DNA from: Temnothorax longispinosus
Taxonomy: Eukaryota > Arthropoda > Insecta > Hymenoptera > Formicidae
NCBI RefSeq assembly: GCF_030848805.1
Contig: NC_092358.1
Location: forward strand, 1,178,001-1,242,000
Direction: 5' to 3'
Length of the DNA stretch: 64,000 bases
Both the position numbers and the translations under genes were made by a program. The first letter of the stretch is position 1. Every line of letters starts with the position of its first letter. The notes beneath the pieces are model-generated. The model did no database searches. It was given only the letters and a program-made list of their open reading frames with translations, and was not told where the DNA came from. Positions 1-14,470 of this stretch are shown in pieces.

Positions 1-3000
1 AGAAGGATAATTTAGAGTTATGCTTCGCGCAGCGTCCTTTCCCGCCCGGCGCGGCGCGGCGGCGGCGTCGCAGAGCGTCGTGGACGTCGTGGTCGTGGAG
101 CGTCGCCGCTTTGTTTGTGCGTTCAAAGCGCAATTATGCGGTATTAGGTTTCCGCTAGAGGCGAACCGTGATTTGGGGCAACAGGTGTACACAATACGCA
201 TGCATAATGCACAGGCGGCACATGTAAACTGTCCCCCTACGCCCGCCGCACGAGGTGCACCCACACCAAATTGGCGTTATTAAATTTACATATCCCGGCG
301 GGGCGTGCGAATTAAGCGATTCTTCCTTCCGTTTTCCCCCCCTTGCTGCTCACGGCTCCCCCATCTTTACGCCAATCTCTCCTGATCGGACACGTCAATT
401 AAAACATTCTGAAGCCGCGCGATTTCCGCCATTAATTTTATATCTATATACATATGTGTATAATGCATCGCACGTGACTCCATCCAAATCTCTATACAGA
501 ATCCAATGGATCTCGTGGCGTCTCTTCTCGCGGTACAATTTTTAGAAATCTCAAGAAATCTACCCTTTTCCCCTTTAGACTGTAACAAATAGCAAATAGA
601 TTTCTGTAGAATTAATAAAAAAAATAAAATGTCACGAAAATAAGTCTGGCAATCCGCCACTCGTCGCACCTTCTTTCAAATTTTATGTTTGTACGTGCAC
701 CTCGTTAAATGTGTGTGTGACCATGAGCCATTGCCAAACCTTCTAATATTCGGCATAGTCTTCCCTCTCGTCACGGCGTACGGTTCAAGGTGCCAAATTC
801 TCTTCGAGATACGTGGAAACGTTGCGGTAACGTTTCTACGCTCATATTTTTCGCTCGTTTTAATTTATCCATTTAAATATCCGACACATCGCGACCAATG
901 AACTCTTCCGCTGCCAAAAGCGTCTTCTCCGAGAATTTCTTCTTTTGAGTTTTATTATATACCTTTCCTGCCAAGACCTTTACCGCGCTATATAACAGGG
1001 TAACACGTCCAATAGGTCGCGTCGTAACTGCAGTTCGTCTTGATCGCGAACGGATCGAAGGGGTTAAACGCCATTTATTTCTCGCGATTGTTTCGGACAA
1101 TTAATCGTTGTTTCCCGTAAAATGCTTTTTCCGCCGATCGAAGATGATTAAAGGCGCATCGTTGATTCTCGTTGATTCCTGTTAATATCTGTCAACTTTA
1201 TCGACAGTACGCCGGCTGATTGCTGGTTTAACAGACATTGACCGAATCAGTACTGAAATGAATGACGCGCAACAGGTCCGCGGTATACTTGTGTGCCTCA
1301 CGTGCATCGCGGTTGTTGCTCGCATTTGTGTGCGCTCGTCCTCTCCTCTCCTCTCCTCGCGTGGGATCAAAAGCGAAGTGTTTTGTAAAATATTTTTCCA
1401 CTTTTGATCACGGTGCGCGCGGCGAGAGGCGCAGGCGAGATGCGATCGGTGAATCTGCGTGGATGCCGGCCCGTATTGCGCGCGCGTGCAGTAATGACGA
1501 TAGCGCGATTGAGAAAAACAGGCGGAAAGATAAGAAAATATCGTAGAAAGATAAGGCTGGTTCAAACAGCCATTTCAAATATCGAACACTTGACAAAGTA
1601 TTCGGAAAAATGTACAATCTGAGCTCTGAAAGCCAGACATTGTTAACGAGCGCGTTAAACGGCTGCTTGTGAAGTAAAATAATTAACGGCATCGAGATAA
1701 AACCGATTTTACTTAATATAGGATCTTTACTTGAAAATATCTGTGAATGAAGATGACATCTATATTATTTAAGATTTTTATAATTTCGCGTTATTCTTTT
1801 CTTATTGTTGATAATTTTAGAGGTTTTTTTTTTAAACTTTTTAAAAAAACTGAACGCGTTATAAAACCATTTTTACATCGAGGCGCTAAAGTAAAATTTT
1901 TAACGACTCCCGAGAGTCAGGCGTGAGGTTCGGTGAGCGAGCGTCTATGAGTGACACTATACTCGCACGGATCTCTCTCCTCTCCAAAGTGTCACCTGAA
2001 AATAACTTACCATTGCTATTCTAGTAGCACGCATACAAGTGCGTGGTGCAGCGCCACCAAAGTCCTCGTACGCATTTAAATCAAGACGAGGACTCCTGGA
2101 GGGTACTCCGACTACTCCGAGCGTCGAAGCCGCCTCAAAGAGAACAGACGTTCTATTGTCGCCGACGCGACGGTGCATGCGTTTACATCGCGAATAAATC
2201 GCGAGATGTATACGCTGCGTAATTTACGTGATTAAAATAAGGGAATTTCCGTGTAAAAATCCCGTCCCGCACTGTCCACAGCGCGGAATGCCCCAATGAG
2301 ATAGACGCAGTATCGACGGATAAACATTAAACATAAGATATCGTTATTAATACTTCGCTTTTAAAAATATAAAGATACGCGATGGTGATATAAAAATCAT
2401 GAGAGCGATATACATTTGCGCGCACATTATCAGACATATTCTACTAAAAAAGAGAATAAAACGTGCATTACGTGCGACGCGTCGCTCTGCCGTGTGTGTG
2501 ATTCACGCTATAAATCTAAAAATATCTGCCGCTCTCGGTCCGCGAACTCCGCGCTCCGCGACGCCGGCAAAAAAGTTGCAGAGATTCGTGCACGCGGCGT
2601 ATTCGGGGTGACGTACAACGTTCTAACCGTAATCGCTCTTGTAATCGCACTAAGTAGCATTACACGCGTAAGGTTATCGAGCCTTGAACTCCGTTGGGTT
2701 ACCCGTGCAGTAAAAAGACATCGAGTATTTCGAAGGCCAATGTGATATTTCATAGCCGTATCCAAGTAGCGCGAGTTCATCTATCTAGATTATTTTTAGA
2801 AGTATCTCGCCCGATGAGAATATTATATTAACGGTTCCGATAAAATGTTATACGTTTCGTCGTTATATACGCGCGGTCTTTCACGACTATAGAGCGACTT
2901 ATGCCAGTCTCACGAACATTACATTTCTCTTCCGTACTCGCGTCGGTTTCCGTTTGTTCCAATCGATGGTTACGCACGGCGGTTGATCGTTGTCGATATC

Positions 3001-4560
3001 AACATGCTTGACCTACGGTAAGCGACGTACCTTTGTACACGCACTTATGTACGTATACACGCGATCATGAATCATACGTGAGGAAAAAAGACACGACGAC
3101 GGCGGTGGCAAACGATCATGTAAAAACCTACGCGCGACGTACGTAGCCCGCTTGTCTGCTGAGCTATCCTCGATGTTATTTTATGCGCTTCCGGCGCTTA
3201 CGTCGTCGTCACGTTTACCCACTTTCGACGCGAAACGCAGAATTTCGACGGAAACTTGCGACGAAGCGGAGAACGAAGAGTGCGCGTCACGGAAATCGTC
3301 GAGATCGACCAAAATAACGATCGTCATCGCGTCTACGGACGCCAGAAGTTTTCCTCCCTTTTTTCCTCTTTCCTTCGTCGCGCTGCAAACTTAAACGGTC
3401 GTTTTCCATTGAGGCGTTGCGCGATTAGCTTCCGCAAAACAAAACAAAGCCTGTATCTCCATCAAAGTTAAAATTCGCGGATCCATATTAGCGGGACATT
3501 TTTTTTTATTCCGCTACTCCTTCTATCCCTATACGCGTAACTTTTCGAAATTCCTTTTAGGAGGGTTGACATAACGGCGAAGCAGCGAATGGCAATCCCG
3601 GCGTATAAAGGGAGCAATGTTAATCGACGTATAATATAGAATTAGTCGAAACCGCCGCGTGGAATAATCAACGGAAGCAGCGCCGGATTACCTAGAAGCT
3701 GCGAGCTAATTGCGAGGTTGTAACTTCGTGTAATGATACGTTCGCGGTTACCCGGCAATGCGTACCGAAGGTGAATCGCATCGCTCGAGTTAGGTCATTC
3801 AAATTCGTTGTGTTACACATATAAATCATAAAATCGTGATTTGTGGCCTCGTCGTATAAATATCCTTCGCACACATTTTGTTGCAACACGGGAATACGAT
3901 CTTATCCTAAACCGGAAAATGAAGAAGACCACCGGGAAAACGTGATAATACGTCTCTCGGCTATTCAAAGGTCAATCACAAATCGCCGTATTTTCCAATC
4001 GGTAAAACCAAACACGGCGAACGCGTTCATGCAACACCACCCGTACGTCACGCATTATTAGTCGTCACGTATCCGCGCCATTTCGTGGAAAACGATTATA
4101 TAATTACGGCCGTCAGCCGTAACGAAGCAGGAACACGAGACGACCGACTAGTCGATTCATGATTGTTCATTTAATTCTCGTGCAATCGGTTCTTGTCACA
4201 CGTCGCGATCAGACATAAGCTTAAACGATAGAAAATCGGACGAAAAATCCTTCCGCGGGAGCGAGCTGACCGGGCCTCACGATCGGCACTTCCGTGCAAC
4301 TTGCATGATTATGCGGGAATTAAGCGAGGGCCGAGCCAAGTTCCTCGAGGGTGGATTGACGACGCCGTGGACATTCTCGCGAAAATTCTCGTGGAATAGT
4401 CCGCGATATTAGAGCGATAGAAAGGGGTTGGATATGAGGGTGGACGAGGATATCCCGGGAGATATCGGGGCGCCCGGTAAAACGCAATCAGAATAGTAAT
4501 TAAGGATTCGGTTAACGCTCCAAGCGCGAGTGTAGAACGCAACCCAATTTAAACATACAA
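1..4560. other. Gene-free intergenic or intronic DNA
   Basis: I see no reading frame with recognisable protein similarity or splice-flanked coding exons on either strand. The sequence has mixed composition with many CpG dinucleotides. A short CTCCT-type run lies near 1,338-1,356. No tRNA-like or rRNA-like segment was noticed. Confidence 0.6.
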
Positions 4561-4739
4561 AAGTGTACGGTAGGTTAGCGAGGGAGTGCTCGCCACCGAG
4601 ATGAGGGAGGAGGTAGGGTAGAGGAGAGAGAAGGAGGACAAGGAGGCAGACAGACGACGTTGGTCCGACGCGACGGTTCGGTGGATAGGGGAGAGACGGG
4701 AGAGAGCAAAGGAGGAGACGCGATGGAACGAGTCTCTCT

Positions 4740-4860
4740 TTGTGTGTGTATGTGTGTGTGTATGCGCGCGCTAATGTGCGTGCGTGCGTACATGTGTGTG
4801 TATATATATGTGTGTTATGCGTATTGTGTTGTGTGCATAAGCGTATACGTGCGCGCGCAT
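4740..4860. repeat. TG/CG dinucleotide-rich microsatellite
   Basis: Imperfect alternating TG, TA and CG dinucleotides, as in tgtgtgtgtatgtgtgtg. Alternating purine-pyrimidine tracts are a common simple repeat and can adopt Z-DNA. Confidence 0.8.
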
Positions 4861-5598
4861 GTAAATGTTCGTGTATCTATCTCATCTGGCCACGTGTATT
4901 CGTTTCTGATCCATGTGCGGGTGCATGGGCATGCTGCGCGGTCCACGAGGATACTCGAGGGGTGTGGTGCGCGTACGCGAGTATACGCGTGTGTGAATCG
5001 TGCTTCTCGATCTTGGAGCGTGTATGAATGTGTCCCATCTGTGTGATACAAGCTTGAACGCCCGCGCGCGCGGACACGTGTGCGTATCCGTGTGTTTGCG
5101 TGCGTGTGAGCGCGCGTGTCGGAGACGATGCGCTGCAAACCTGGGTGAAAAGTAGGGGAGGGAGAGAATTCCTGTGTACCTCCCGTCCTGTTCCCTTCCC
5201 TCCCCCGTTCGTCTCCTCCGTCCGTAGCGCGGCAACCCTCCTCCCCTCGCTGCGTCACCCTTCGTCCTCCCTCCTGCCTCCGTCCTGCCCCTCGCGTCCG
5301 GCTTACAACCATGGGGCCGTTTCGAGAGTGGTAGCAGGTGGACGAGGGGGAAGAGTAGAGAGAGCGGTGCATCGAGAGGAGTGAAGGAGGCAGAGGAGGA
5401 CGGGAGAGAAGAGGGTGAGGCTGAGCGCGCGAGGAGCGAAAGAGAGGGACAAAAATCCGGCGGTGGCCAATGGGAGGAAGTCCCCGAACCCCGCGAGCGG
5501 AGGAGGAAGAACCGACAACGTCGCCGGAGTTGGAGTTTTTGTTTACCGCGCGCGCGCTCCGAGGAGTCCGAGGAGGAGAGCCGCGTATCTGCTGCCGT

Positions 5599-5700
5599 AG
5601 CAGCATCAGCATCAGCACCACGAGCAGCACCAACAGCAGCAGCGGCAGCAGTAGCACCACCAGCAGCAGTAACAGCAGCAGCATCGGCGACAGCAACGAC
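5599..5700. repeat. Imperfect CAG/AGC trinucleotide repeat
   Basis: Roughly 100 bp of cagcatcagc/agcagcaac-type triplets. Translation gives poly-A, poly-S or poly-Q depending on frame, none supported as coding. Confidence 0.8.
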
Positions 5701-7564
5701 GAGAACCGCCAACCACCTCCGTCGTCTCTCTGCTCTTGCAATGCCTCGGTTCCTCTCGCCGGACAGCGTGACCAGAGATGGCTAGAGAGGGGAAGAGGAT
5801 TTGTAGGAGATTGACGGGAAGGGCGAAGGACGAAGGGCGAGGGAAGGAGGAAGGAATGAGAGAAAGAGATAAAGGGAGAGAGAGGGAAAACGTGAACGGG
5901 AGGAAGAGATTGTCGGCGATGCTACGATTTTGATGTTACTCGATAAAATTACCCATGTTTCTTTTGCGGCCACCGCTGAGTCGCGCTGTTTCTTTTCTCG
6001 TATTTAAATCGTCAAAAGACTATCCCAAACGTCGTATATCTTTGCTGCATTTATATATAAGAATATTCCGTGAAAGTTATTCTGTAATATATTAACAAAC
6101 AACGAATCGTAAATTTAATTGTGCAAGCGTTCGCTTATGCTCATTTTTGACACGCTCAAGCGTCGGTTAATCTTCGTAACTTTTTCGCAGTGCATATTCT
6201 CTTTGATGATTCAAAATTTATAAGAAATTCTAAACTAATTGTAAGATTATTATACACCCAACAAGCGCGACAATTTATTGTCTTAAAAATGGTTTATATT
6301 GTGGAAAACAAAATGAGCGCGAACACGAGATTTGAGCTTTCGCATTGATTGATGCGTAATCAGGATTCATATTGTGATAAAAGATCCAAAAAGTTCTGAG
6401 ATGACAAAGTTACGTAATGTATCTCGATGATTTTTTTTCGGAGTCAACGATAACGCGTATAGGTATCCGGACGGAATTTCGTTTCGGGATTCGAAATCTA
6501 GAAAAATCTAGATCGATGGCTTCGGCACATCACGGAACATCGACCGCAAATCACGTTCCAACGAGTGTCCTCCCGCGAATCGAGAGACGAGAGACCGAAA
6601 GTAGTGTGAACCGCGCGAGTGTACCTTCCCTTTCTCTCTGTCCCCCTCTCACTCGCACACCTTCTTTTATTCCCTAACGGCATCCTTTCTGCTCTCTTTT
6701 TGCGAGACCTCCTCCATCCTTCTCTCTGTGTCAGGGCCGATTGACCGAGCTGCATGGGAGAAAGCACATGGCACGAGAAGATTTCGTCGCCGCAACGATG
6801 TTTTGCCCAAGCTCGATGTCATTTCTATGTATCTCATTCGCAGTCATGTAACAATTACGATAATCGTTACTGACGACACGCCACAACGATGATAACGCGA
6901 ATCATCGCGCCTTATTGGTCGTCTAGCCGCGTTTAGGATACATCGCTAATTGCAAAGTTATGATAACGCGTGATGTGCCTCGGGACCTTAGCGATCCGGT
7001 TTTGTAGGTTTTAAAGTGTTTGGAAGATACACTTAAGGCGAGTACGTGATTTGTTTTCACTGTATATGCCATTGATGCGACTATATACGATAAATTTGAT
7101 AAATTTTTTTGACTTATCTGAAATGATTAAGGTTCGAAATTTGAGTTATATATGCCAATAAACAATAGGATGCTGTGCGATGTTCCACAATTATGCACTG
7201 TACATTTTAACACAGTTTCAATTTTCAATATTTACGCAAAGCGACGTGGCACAGCCAAAGACAAATATTATTGTTTTACAACATTAACTTACTTAAAAGC
7301 AACTAATTCTGCGTAAACATCGTCATCAATCTCGGTTAATTACGGCAATAATTCTCCGGCAAAAGGTTGACGTTTATGCGATTTGAGAACTAGCTATCGC
7401 TCGAAGAGAGTCGTGGGCCAATACTTAAAGCAAATTTAAACGAGACTAGCGCGAAACGACGGGACTGATTCGCTTCGCACACGTACAAGGCGGCTCTCGA
7501 AGCCGCAGGGGGGAAGAGAAACGAGGTAGGTATACGAAGAAGAGAGGAAGAAAGAGCGAAAGAG

Positions 7565-7578
7565 ACAGAGAGGGGGGG

Positions 7579-7610
<32 letters not shown>

Positions 7611-7625
7611 AAGAGAGAGAGAGGC
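7565..7625. repeat. GA/CT microsatellite
   Basis: A near-pure GA dinucleotide tract preceded by a short G run. Confidence 0.9.
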
Positions 7626-8867
7626 AGACAAAAAGGAGAGGAAAGATGTCATCAACCTCCGAAGCCACGGCAGTGGACGGTGACTAACTGTGCAAAGTTT
7701 AACCCTCGACTCCCTGGAACCTCCCTTTTTGGCATGGAAATGTCACGTATGCAAATGCGTGTCGCAGGCGAACGACCATCCACTGTCATCACGTATAAAG
7801 ACGAAGCGCGATTGAAGAGGCGAATCTTAACGCCGACACGTGAACGGAACCATCATTCATCGCGAGACAAACAGTAAACTTGAAATTTGTACACTAATTA
7901 TACAATTTGCAAGTGTACTTTTTAAATTGATCAATTATATTAACTGGTATAATTTCGCATTAATATTGTACATGCTATTAAACTGATATTTATATTCACG
8001 AGCATAAGTTTTATAAGCGATTTTTTTTCTTGAAATTGAGAAATTTTAACGCAAAATGTTCAATTAGAAAATAAAATCGAAAATTGATGAAGAGATAATG
8101 CAAAGTACTTTGGTCACATCACACCGGCATATTTAATGGAAAGAAACTGCGAAATGAGATGTAATTAGAAACGCAGCGAGCATACTTGCGTCAAGAACAT
8201 CGGATAGCGGCGGTTGAAGCCAAGGTATAACATAACGGCCTTAATTAATTTGCAGAGGGTCGGCAGGCACTTTTTTTGCCAAGACACACGAAGCTCTTTC
8301 GCCTTTTTTTTGTAGCTTAGTAGGGAAAGCTGCTCGGAAATGCTGGCTGAAAGTAAACGGTTGTTTCGAAACCACGCTCTTGTTATTGCAATATTGTTTC
8401 CTAATTTTCGACTCATTATACATTTTTTTGTAATAGTAGCGTGTTTTGCATATAGCAAAGGTTAATATTGCTTCGTTAATAGACGCGAAGCAGCCAGTTT
8501 CGTCAACGAGGAAATTATTCATGAGCTTTCGTGAAGAATTGTCGATAAGCGCGCGATGGAGAAAGGGTTGACGGTGAGGGAGGTTAAAAGAGTCAAAAAA
8601 ACCCAGACCTTTGGCGGACGAGGAAAGGCGAACTCGCGCCGAAGTTGGTCAGCAGGATGAACGGAAGAAGTACAGACTAGATGAGAGTCTTAGTCCCTCC
8701 CCGTACTCCTCTCTCCTTTTTCCCCCCCGCCGAACAATGCGCGGAAAAGTGTGCGATAGGAGAAAAAAATGGACCGCTGCCATTATGGAGTTCAGGGCCA
8801 CTCGAGTTGTTTTGCTTCCACCTCCGCAAAGGAGCCTCGTACAGCAGCAACTGTGCTGAATGAATCA

Positions 8868-8935
8868 GCGTGAGAGGGAGGGAGAGAAAGAGAGAGAGAG
8901 AGAGAGAAAGAAGGAGCGAAAAAGCGAGACGGCAG
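8868..8935. repeat. GA-rich microsatellite
   Basis: Imperfect GA/GAAA tract within a purine-rich block. Confidence 0.85.
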
Positions 8936-11900
8936 CAGAGAGAGGACGAGAGGGAGCTTTCACCACTAGTTGGCCTAGACTTCTTCTCTCTCTTACTGTC
9001 CCGCTGTCTACCATTACATTTCTTCCCGTCTGTCGACGTTCCTCCCCCATGCATTTGCAAATCGCCACGCGTTGTTCGTCTCCCTGACTGTTCCAGTGCG
9101 TACCCTCCTTTTTCTCGTCATATGCCACGGGCGCTAGAGATTTAGGAATAGTACGTATTATACGAACGCCAAGGTCGTTGACCCGGGTGTTATGATTCTT
9201 AGAATACATAGTCTCCGGATACCAAATTTTTTGGTTTTCCTTTCGGGGTATTTTCCTTGTAACTTTATTACTTTTTCTTTTGAATATAATTGGATCTTCG
9301 TACTTTTGAACTCATAAATTCGTTAAACTTGAAACTCGTGTATTTCTCATTATTTAAAAATGATAGACTTTAATTCGCGAAATATTCTGAATTTTCCATC
9401 AATTATATCAGTCATAACTCAATCTTACAAAAATCATCTCCAACTTTTACAAAATTATGCACAGAGAATCATGCACTGTAAATACACATTCTAATTCTGA
9501 AACGACCTGTATACATCGAAGACGCCTGGTTGTATGCAACATCGATACGAGAAGGTAAACGGAGTTGCAGATATCTAAGAGCCGTACGTGAATACATATG
9601 CATGAGGATCGTGCGTGTGCGTGTGCAAATCGTACCTCAGGCGTGAATTAATATCAATGAAAAGTCTCGAAATGACTGGATTCTTAGAACTTGGTCTTTT
9701 AATTAATCGTTTGTGAGTTTTTCCACATCTGTCTTCCTCGTAGATTATTACTCATCATCTAAAATTTTGTACACACAACTATGAAGCTGCATCACATCGA
9801 ACGTAATCAGAGTTATGTCAAAGAAAAAAAGAAATTCCATCACGGCGCAGCGTATCCGATTGCGTATCGATTGCACGACAAGTCTTACGAATGTTTCTTT
9901 TCCTTATCAACGTAAATCTACTCGGTGTTTCCGAAAATTATTTCATGACGTACATATATACACGCGACTCACCGTCACTTCGTAATACTCGGTTTGCCGC
10001 GAATCTCCGCATTGTCAATTAACAATATCGTAATTGCATATTTCATAACTTCGTATTGCAACACATTACATGATTTGATAAAGTGACTAATTTTTCCACA
10101 CGCCTTTTCTATCGCGATTCACCTTTTCTCGCATGTAAGAAAGCAAATTACGTTCTAATAAACTTGATTGTTTAAATTAAAGGATGCTATGTATTTGGTT
10201 AAGAAAATATCCCATGCCTTTTATATATATTTATCAGGGGGGGGGGACAAAAAAGATAGATTAAGAATCGATAACGTATAATATGCCCTGTCTGAAGCGT
10301 GACACGAATATGATTAATTATACACAAATGTATGTAAAATGGCGTATCATATATAAGCGTACACTTTCTTTTTTTCATGTCGTGTTTAGGTGTCGCGATA
10401 TTTCAGAAATCGATACGAGACGCCCGGCGTAACGCCGTCGCGTCCCTCCTATCTGAAACAACTCGTTGGACAGGAGCGCGCGACTTAGCGAGAATTATCG
10501 CAATCTTGGGACGTAATGCGCTTCATAAAAAAGCCCCGCTTCGCGTTTATTGGGGAGTACGGGGGTAGCGTGCGCTGCTGGGCGCTGGGTTCAGAACCGC
10601 CGTCGTTGCACCGCGTCCGTTATGGACAAAAGGGCTTTGTCGAGTAGACAGTGACAGTGATGAGACCGTGATGAGTGGCAATGTCGTCGGTCGACTGTGC
10701 AGAGCAGCCCATTATTCCACCTGGCAGAAAGCTTTCCAGTTTGGCACACATCGAGTATCCAAGCGATCACTTATTATAATCATGCCGACCGCGTTGTTGT
10801 TGTGTTGCTGTTGTTGTTGTTGCGCCGTGCTGGCCATGGCTGACATCATAGTGCTAAAAGGGGTTGGGCGGACACTATATTGGCCGTCTCTCTTTCCCCT
10901 CTCTCTCTCTCTTTTTCTTTCTCTCTTTCTCTCTCCTTCTCGAGAGCAAGCTTGCTCTGATTAGTGATTAGCGCAAAATCGCCGCCGCTCGTTCGTTCGT
11001 TCGTACATCGTCCGGATGGGTTGCCAGTCTCGGCTCACTGGCTCCATTCTTTTCTCCCAAGCCATTTAATTTATGCTGAAATCTATAAATACCAGCGATA
11101 CTCTTTCTACCCGCAACGGGAAAAACTGGTGGCTGGCGAGCTTAACGGCTCAGCGTGAAAAAAATTGCGGCTGAGGCGAGATTTTAATGTGATACGCGAA
11201 TGCGCCCGTATCGCGTTAATATTAGAGAGACGCGGAAACGATAAGGCACACTTGCTGCTAGTGTTCCATGTAATACGTTCACGGATAAGAAACTTCACGT
11301 GCATTGTATTTTTTTTATTTAATTTTTTATTTTAGATGCAATTTTGTGCTTTTATGTGATATTTTTCATGCATCTATAATTTTCCATTGCAAAGATCTGT
11401 TGCCATTTTTCATCGATGTAGTTATTTCGTTATTTAAGTCGACCTTCACGGCAGCTTTCTTAATTGTTCTTATCATCCACGCTAAATTTAGTACCGCGGA
11501 ACTTCTGAATAAATCACTTCTGAATAGTTCGCTCGAGTTTCGAATACACTTCGCAGCTCGCCTTCATTGCCTTGCTCTCTGCATTTTTCCTCTTTGATAA
11601 CAAATAAGTCACATCGAACATCAGAAGTGGACTTTGTTAACGTTAATTTTTTAACTAATGCCAGTTTTGTAAGACTCGATTAAAAGCCATCAAATTCTCC
11701 TCCAAACGCTTTGAAATACGCTATTGCTATTTGGGTCGCAGCGCGGTCTCTTTTTACGTAAACGACATCGATACGATTACTCGATGCACGGGGATATTTC
11801 TCAATCTTCGCACAAGACGACCCTTCAAAATTCTGTCGACAACGGCCTTGGGGTCGTCGACTTCTCCGGCGTACTCGGTACTAGGTATACAGGGATAAAG

Positions 11901-13323
11901 AAAAAGGAGGTGGAAGAAGGAGAAAGAGAGAGAGACGCGCGGGAAGTCCCGCAGGACGCGCGAGCCCCTGAAGGAGACTCGAGGGAACTCGGATTTATTG
12001 CATAACAACCCCCTCAGTCAGTTCGTAACCCTTGGAAGTTGCGTAGGTCCGACGGTAGAGGGTGCCGCATAGGCTCGATGATCTACTTGTTGAATGGCGA
12101 GGAGAGAGAGAGCAAGAGAGAGAGAAAGAGATGAAGGGGGGAGAAGAGGCAGGATATTTCTGAATGAACGAACGACTGAATGGGCCGCCGCACATGGCAT
12201 AGGGTACCTACTTGACACCGATCCGCAACCTCAACAATCGCCCCGACCTGTCTTCGATGCCAGCTACTGACCTTGTCATTCTGGAGAGGCACCGCCGTTA
12301 GCAAAGAGAGAAGCACGAGCACGCTCGGAAAAAAAAAGAAGAACGATGCGAGGGAGAGAATCAGCGTGGAACGCGCCGATAATGCGAACGTGCGTATCAT
12401 AGGACGGAATCACCGAGACGGAATAATGAATCAATGACTTCCTCGAAATAATGAAATTAACGTTTAAATCATCGCCAAGGTGAGGCATTACAAAGAAATA
12501 GGATAATTCTTCTTCCGTGGGGGAGAACTTTCTGTCAAACGCGATAACTTTGCTCGTGACGTAAAATCATACATAATGTGCGATAGATTGCGTAGAATTA
12601 CGATATCTAAAGCTGGAAATTGTCCGAGAATATTAACGATTTTATTTATTAAGTACTATCGACGCTTATCTTGCTGACTTGACGTCATTCAATCTATGGC
12701 ATCATCTTTTAGAAAAGCATATTTTCCTTATCACATGTTAATACGTTTAAGATTCATAATGACTGATGTGTGTGTGTGTATGTGTGGATATACACGTCAC
12801 ATTGCATTTGTGTAAGTATGAAATAAATTATATGATATATTGTTACATTAGCATGTTTACAGTAAAGCTATTACATGTAACGCATTTGAAACACGCGCAA
12901 CTATTTACGATAAGGGATTACACCTACAATACTTTAATTCAATCCCATTACGTTTAATTTTCACACGTAATTTATTCTGAAGCTTCTTGTACTTTCGCAT
13001 TTGATAGAGCGCGGCACATTATCCAATTTTATAACAATAATATAGATTTATGTATAATTGTTTCAATTAAATAAGATCACAAAATTACATCAAAGATGTA
13101 CTCGATAAAATTGTTTGCAAAAGAGGCTACGATGATTAATAGGGATTAACGAAGTTACTGACGCTTAAGTTTCAAGACGCTTTTATTTTTCTCTCTTTTT
13201 TAGGATAAAACGTGGCCCTCGGCGTGCGCGATATTCTCGTGAAATCTCGCGATTCCTCACTTTCAGGATTTTGTTTCCCCTCGCTTAGCCACATAGGTAC
13301 CGAATTCTCCGATGGTTCGCCAT

Positions 13324-13355
13324 CGCTGCCGCTGCCGCCGCCGCCGCCGCCGCCG
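13324..13355. repeat. GCC trinucleotide repeat
   Basis: About ten consecutive gcc/ccg triplets with one interruption. The translation is poly-R, poly-G or poly-A with no recognisable domain. Confidence 0.85.
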
Positions 13356-13540
13356 TCCGTCCGCGAGCCACGGTGAAACCGCTCAAAGCCATTTTCTAAT
13401 TTTTTTTCGCTCCCAATCCCCATCCCCAACTCCATCCTCCTCCGGCCTGACCGCCGTGGCGTTTAACGTCCCGACGGAAGTCGGGAGGCAAGCATCGAGG
13501 TAAAAGATCGTCATGCACCATCATCCGAAACTCTCTTGAA

Positions 13541-14470
13541 TATTTTCGCAGAATAAAAAGAGGAAAAATGTTGCGGGGACCGAAGTGCGCGCGGAAAGAC
13601 GAGGACGGATGAACGGACGTTGGGGAGAAGAGGCACGAGGGGGTGAGTGGGTTGGGGATCGGGGGGTTGGGGGGTCGGTTAACGGTGAGGGAGGAAGGGG
13701 TGGGTGGGTGTTAGCCGGGGCGGAGACGGTGCATTACGACCGGGACAGGGCATGGCATGGCTAGCTCAGGAAAGTACAGGATGTGAGGGAAGAGAAGGGA
13801 GCGTGGAAGGGGGCGCGCGGTGATGCAGGAGGGTGCATGCGGGAGGGGGGAGGGGCGGTTGCCCCAGTAAAAATCGATCCTCCCCACTCTTTTCCTACTT
13901 TTTCCCCTAGAGAGGTTTGCTACCACGAGAGAGGATGGGGTGAGGTGGAGGAAGAGGACGTGGAAGAGGGAGAGACGGGGGTGACTGCGCAGGGGGTCTC
14001 GCGGGGGTTACCTACCATCGCGTCTGTCTCTGTGTATCCACATCTCTGGATCTTTGCGAGCGTCTCGTGTGCATACATGTGTATGCAGCTACGTGTGTGT
14101 GTATGTGTGTGTGCCCACGCGCGCGCGCGCTCTTGCGCCTCGTTGGAGGGGAAGGGGGACAAGCGCATGTGGGTGCACGTGGACAGATACGCGGTGTAGT
14201 CGTGTGAGGGTGTGATTGAGCGGATTTTTCGCGGGTGTTCGTGGGGCACTGCCCGTATAAAGCGCGAGCGCATTTCATATGTGTCCATGCTTTCGTGTAC
14301 GCTCTCTGGATGTATGTGTGCATGCGCGTGCGTATGTGTGTGTTGCGAGTATGCGTGCGCCTTGGACAGTTTTTTCGCGGGTTCTCCGCGTGTGTTGGTC
14401 CACGTGGCTGCGGTGGTTTCCGTCTGCGTACAGTGCGCCTCATTGACAGCGGAAAACGCCCTGTTATCGT
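13541..14470. other. G-rich island with TG tracts
   Basis: One strand is strongly G-rich (13,620-13,860, many gggg runs), followed by TG/CG-rich sequence (14,085-14,345). The G runs could form quadruplexes. The translations on both strands are low complexity, so I do not call a gene. Confidence 0.5.

Larger units (their letters stand above)
4561..5830. other. GC-rich island with TG and CAG/AGC simple repeats
   Basis: This stretch is much richer in G+C and CpG than its flanks. It holds a TG/CG-rich run (about 4,740-4,860), purine-rich blocks (about 4,600-4,730 and 5,330-5,470) and an imperfect CAG/AGC trinucleotide tract (5,599-5,700). Long open frames occur on both strands but have low-complexity translations (runs of R, S, A, L). 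Such islands often mark promoters or 5' untranslated exons of insect developmental genes. That is inference; I found no coding exon joined to it. Confidence 0.5.
5831..13540. other. Gene-free region with microsatellites
   Basis: No recognisable coding exon on either strand. It includes GA/CT tracts (about 7,565-7,625, 8,868-8,935, 10,898-10,945, 12,100-12,135), a GTT run (10,796-10,823), an 8-9 base G run near 10,238, a short TG run near 12,768 and a GCC run (13,324-13,355). Stretches between these are unremarkable AT-rich DNA. Confidence 0.55.

Noticed and set aside
4815..5741. Long minus-strand frames of 276 and 308 codons in two overlapping frames
   Set aside because: They overlap in different frames over simple repeats (TG, CAG, purine runs), so neither is likely to be coding.
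5470..5814. A + strand frame with a Ser/Thr-rich tract, possible transcription factor fragment
   Set aside because: The Ser-rich run comes only from the CAG/AGC microsatellite and nothing else is recognisable.
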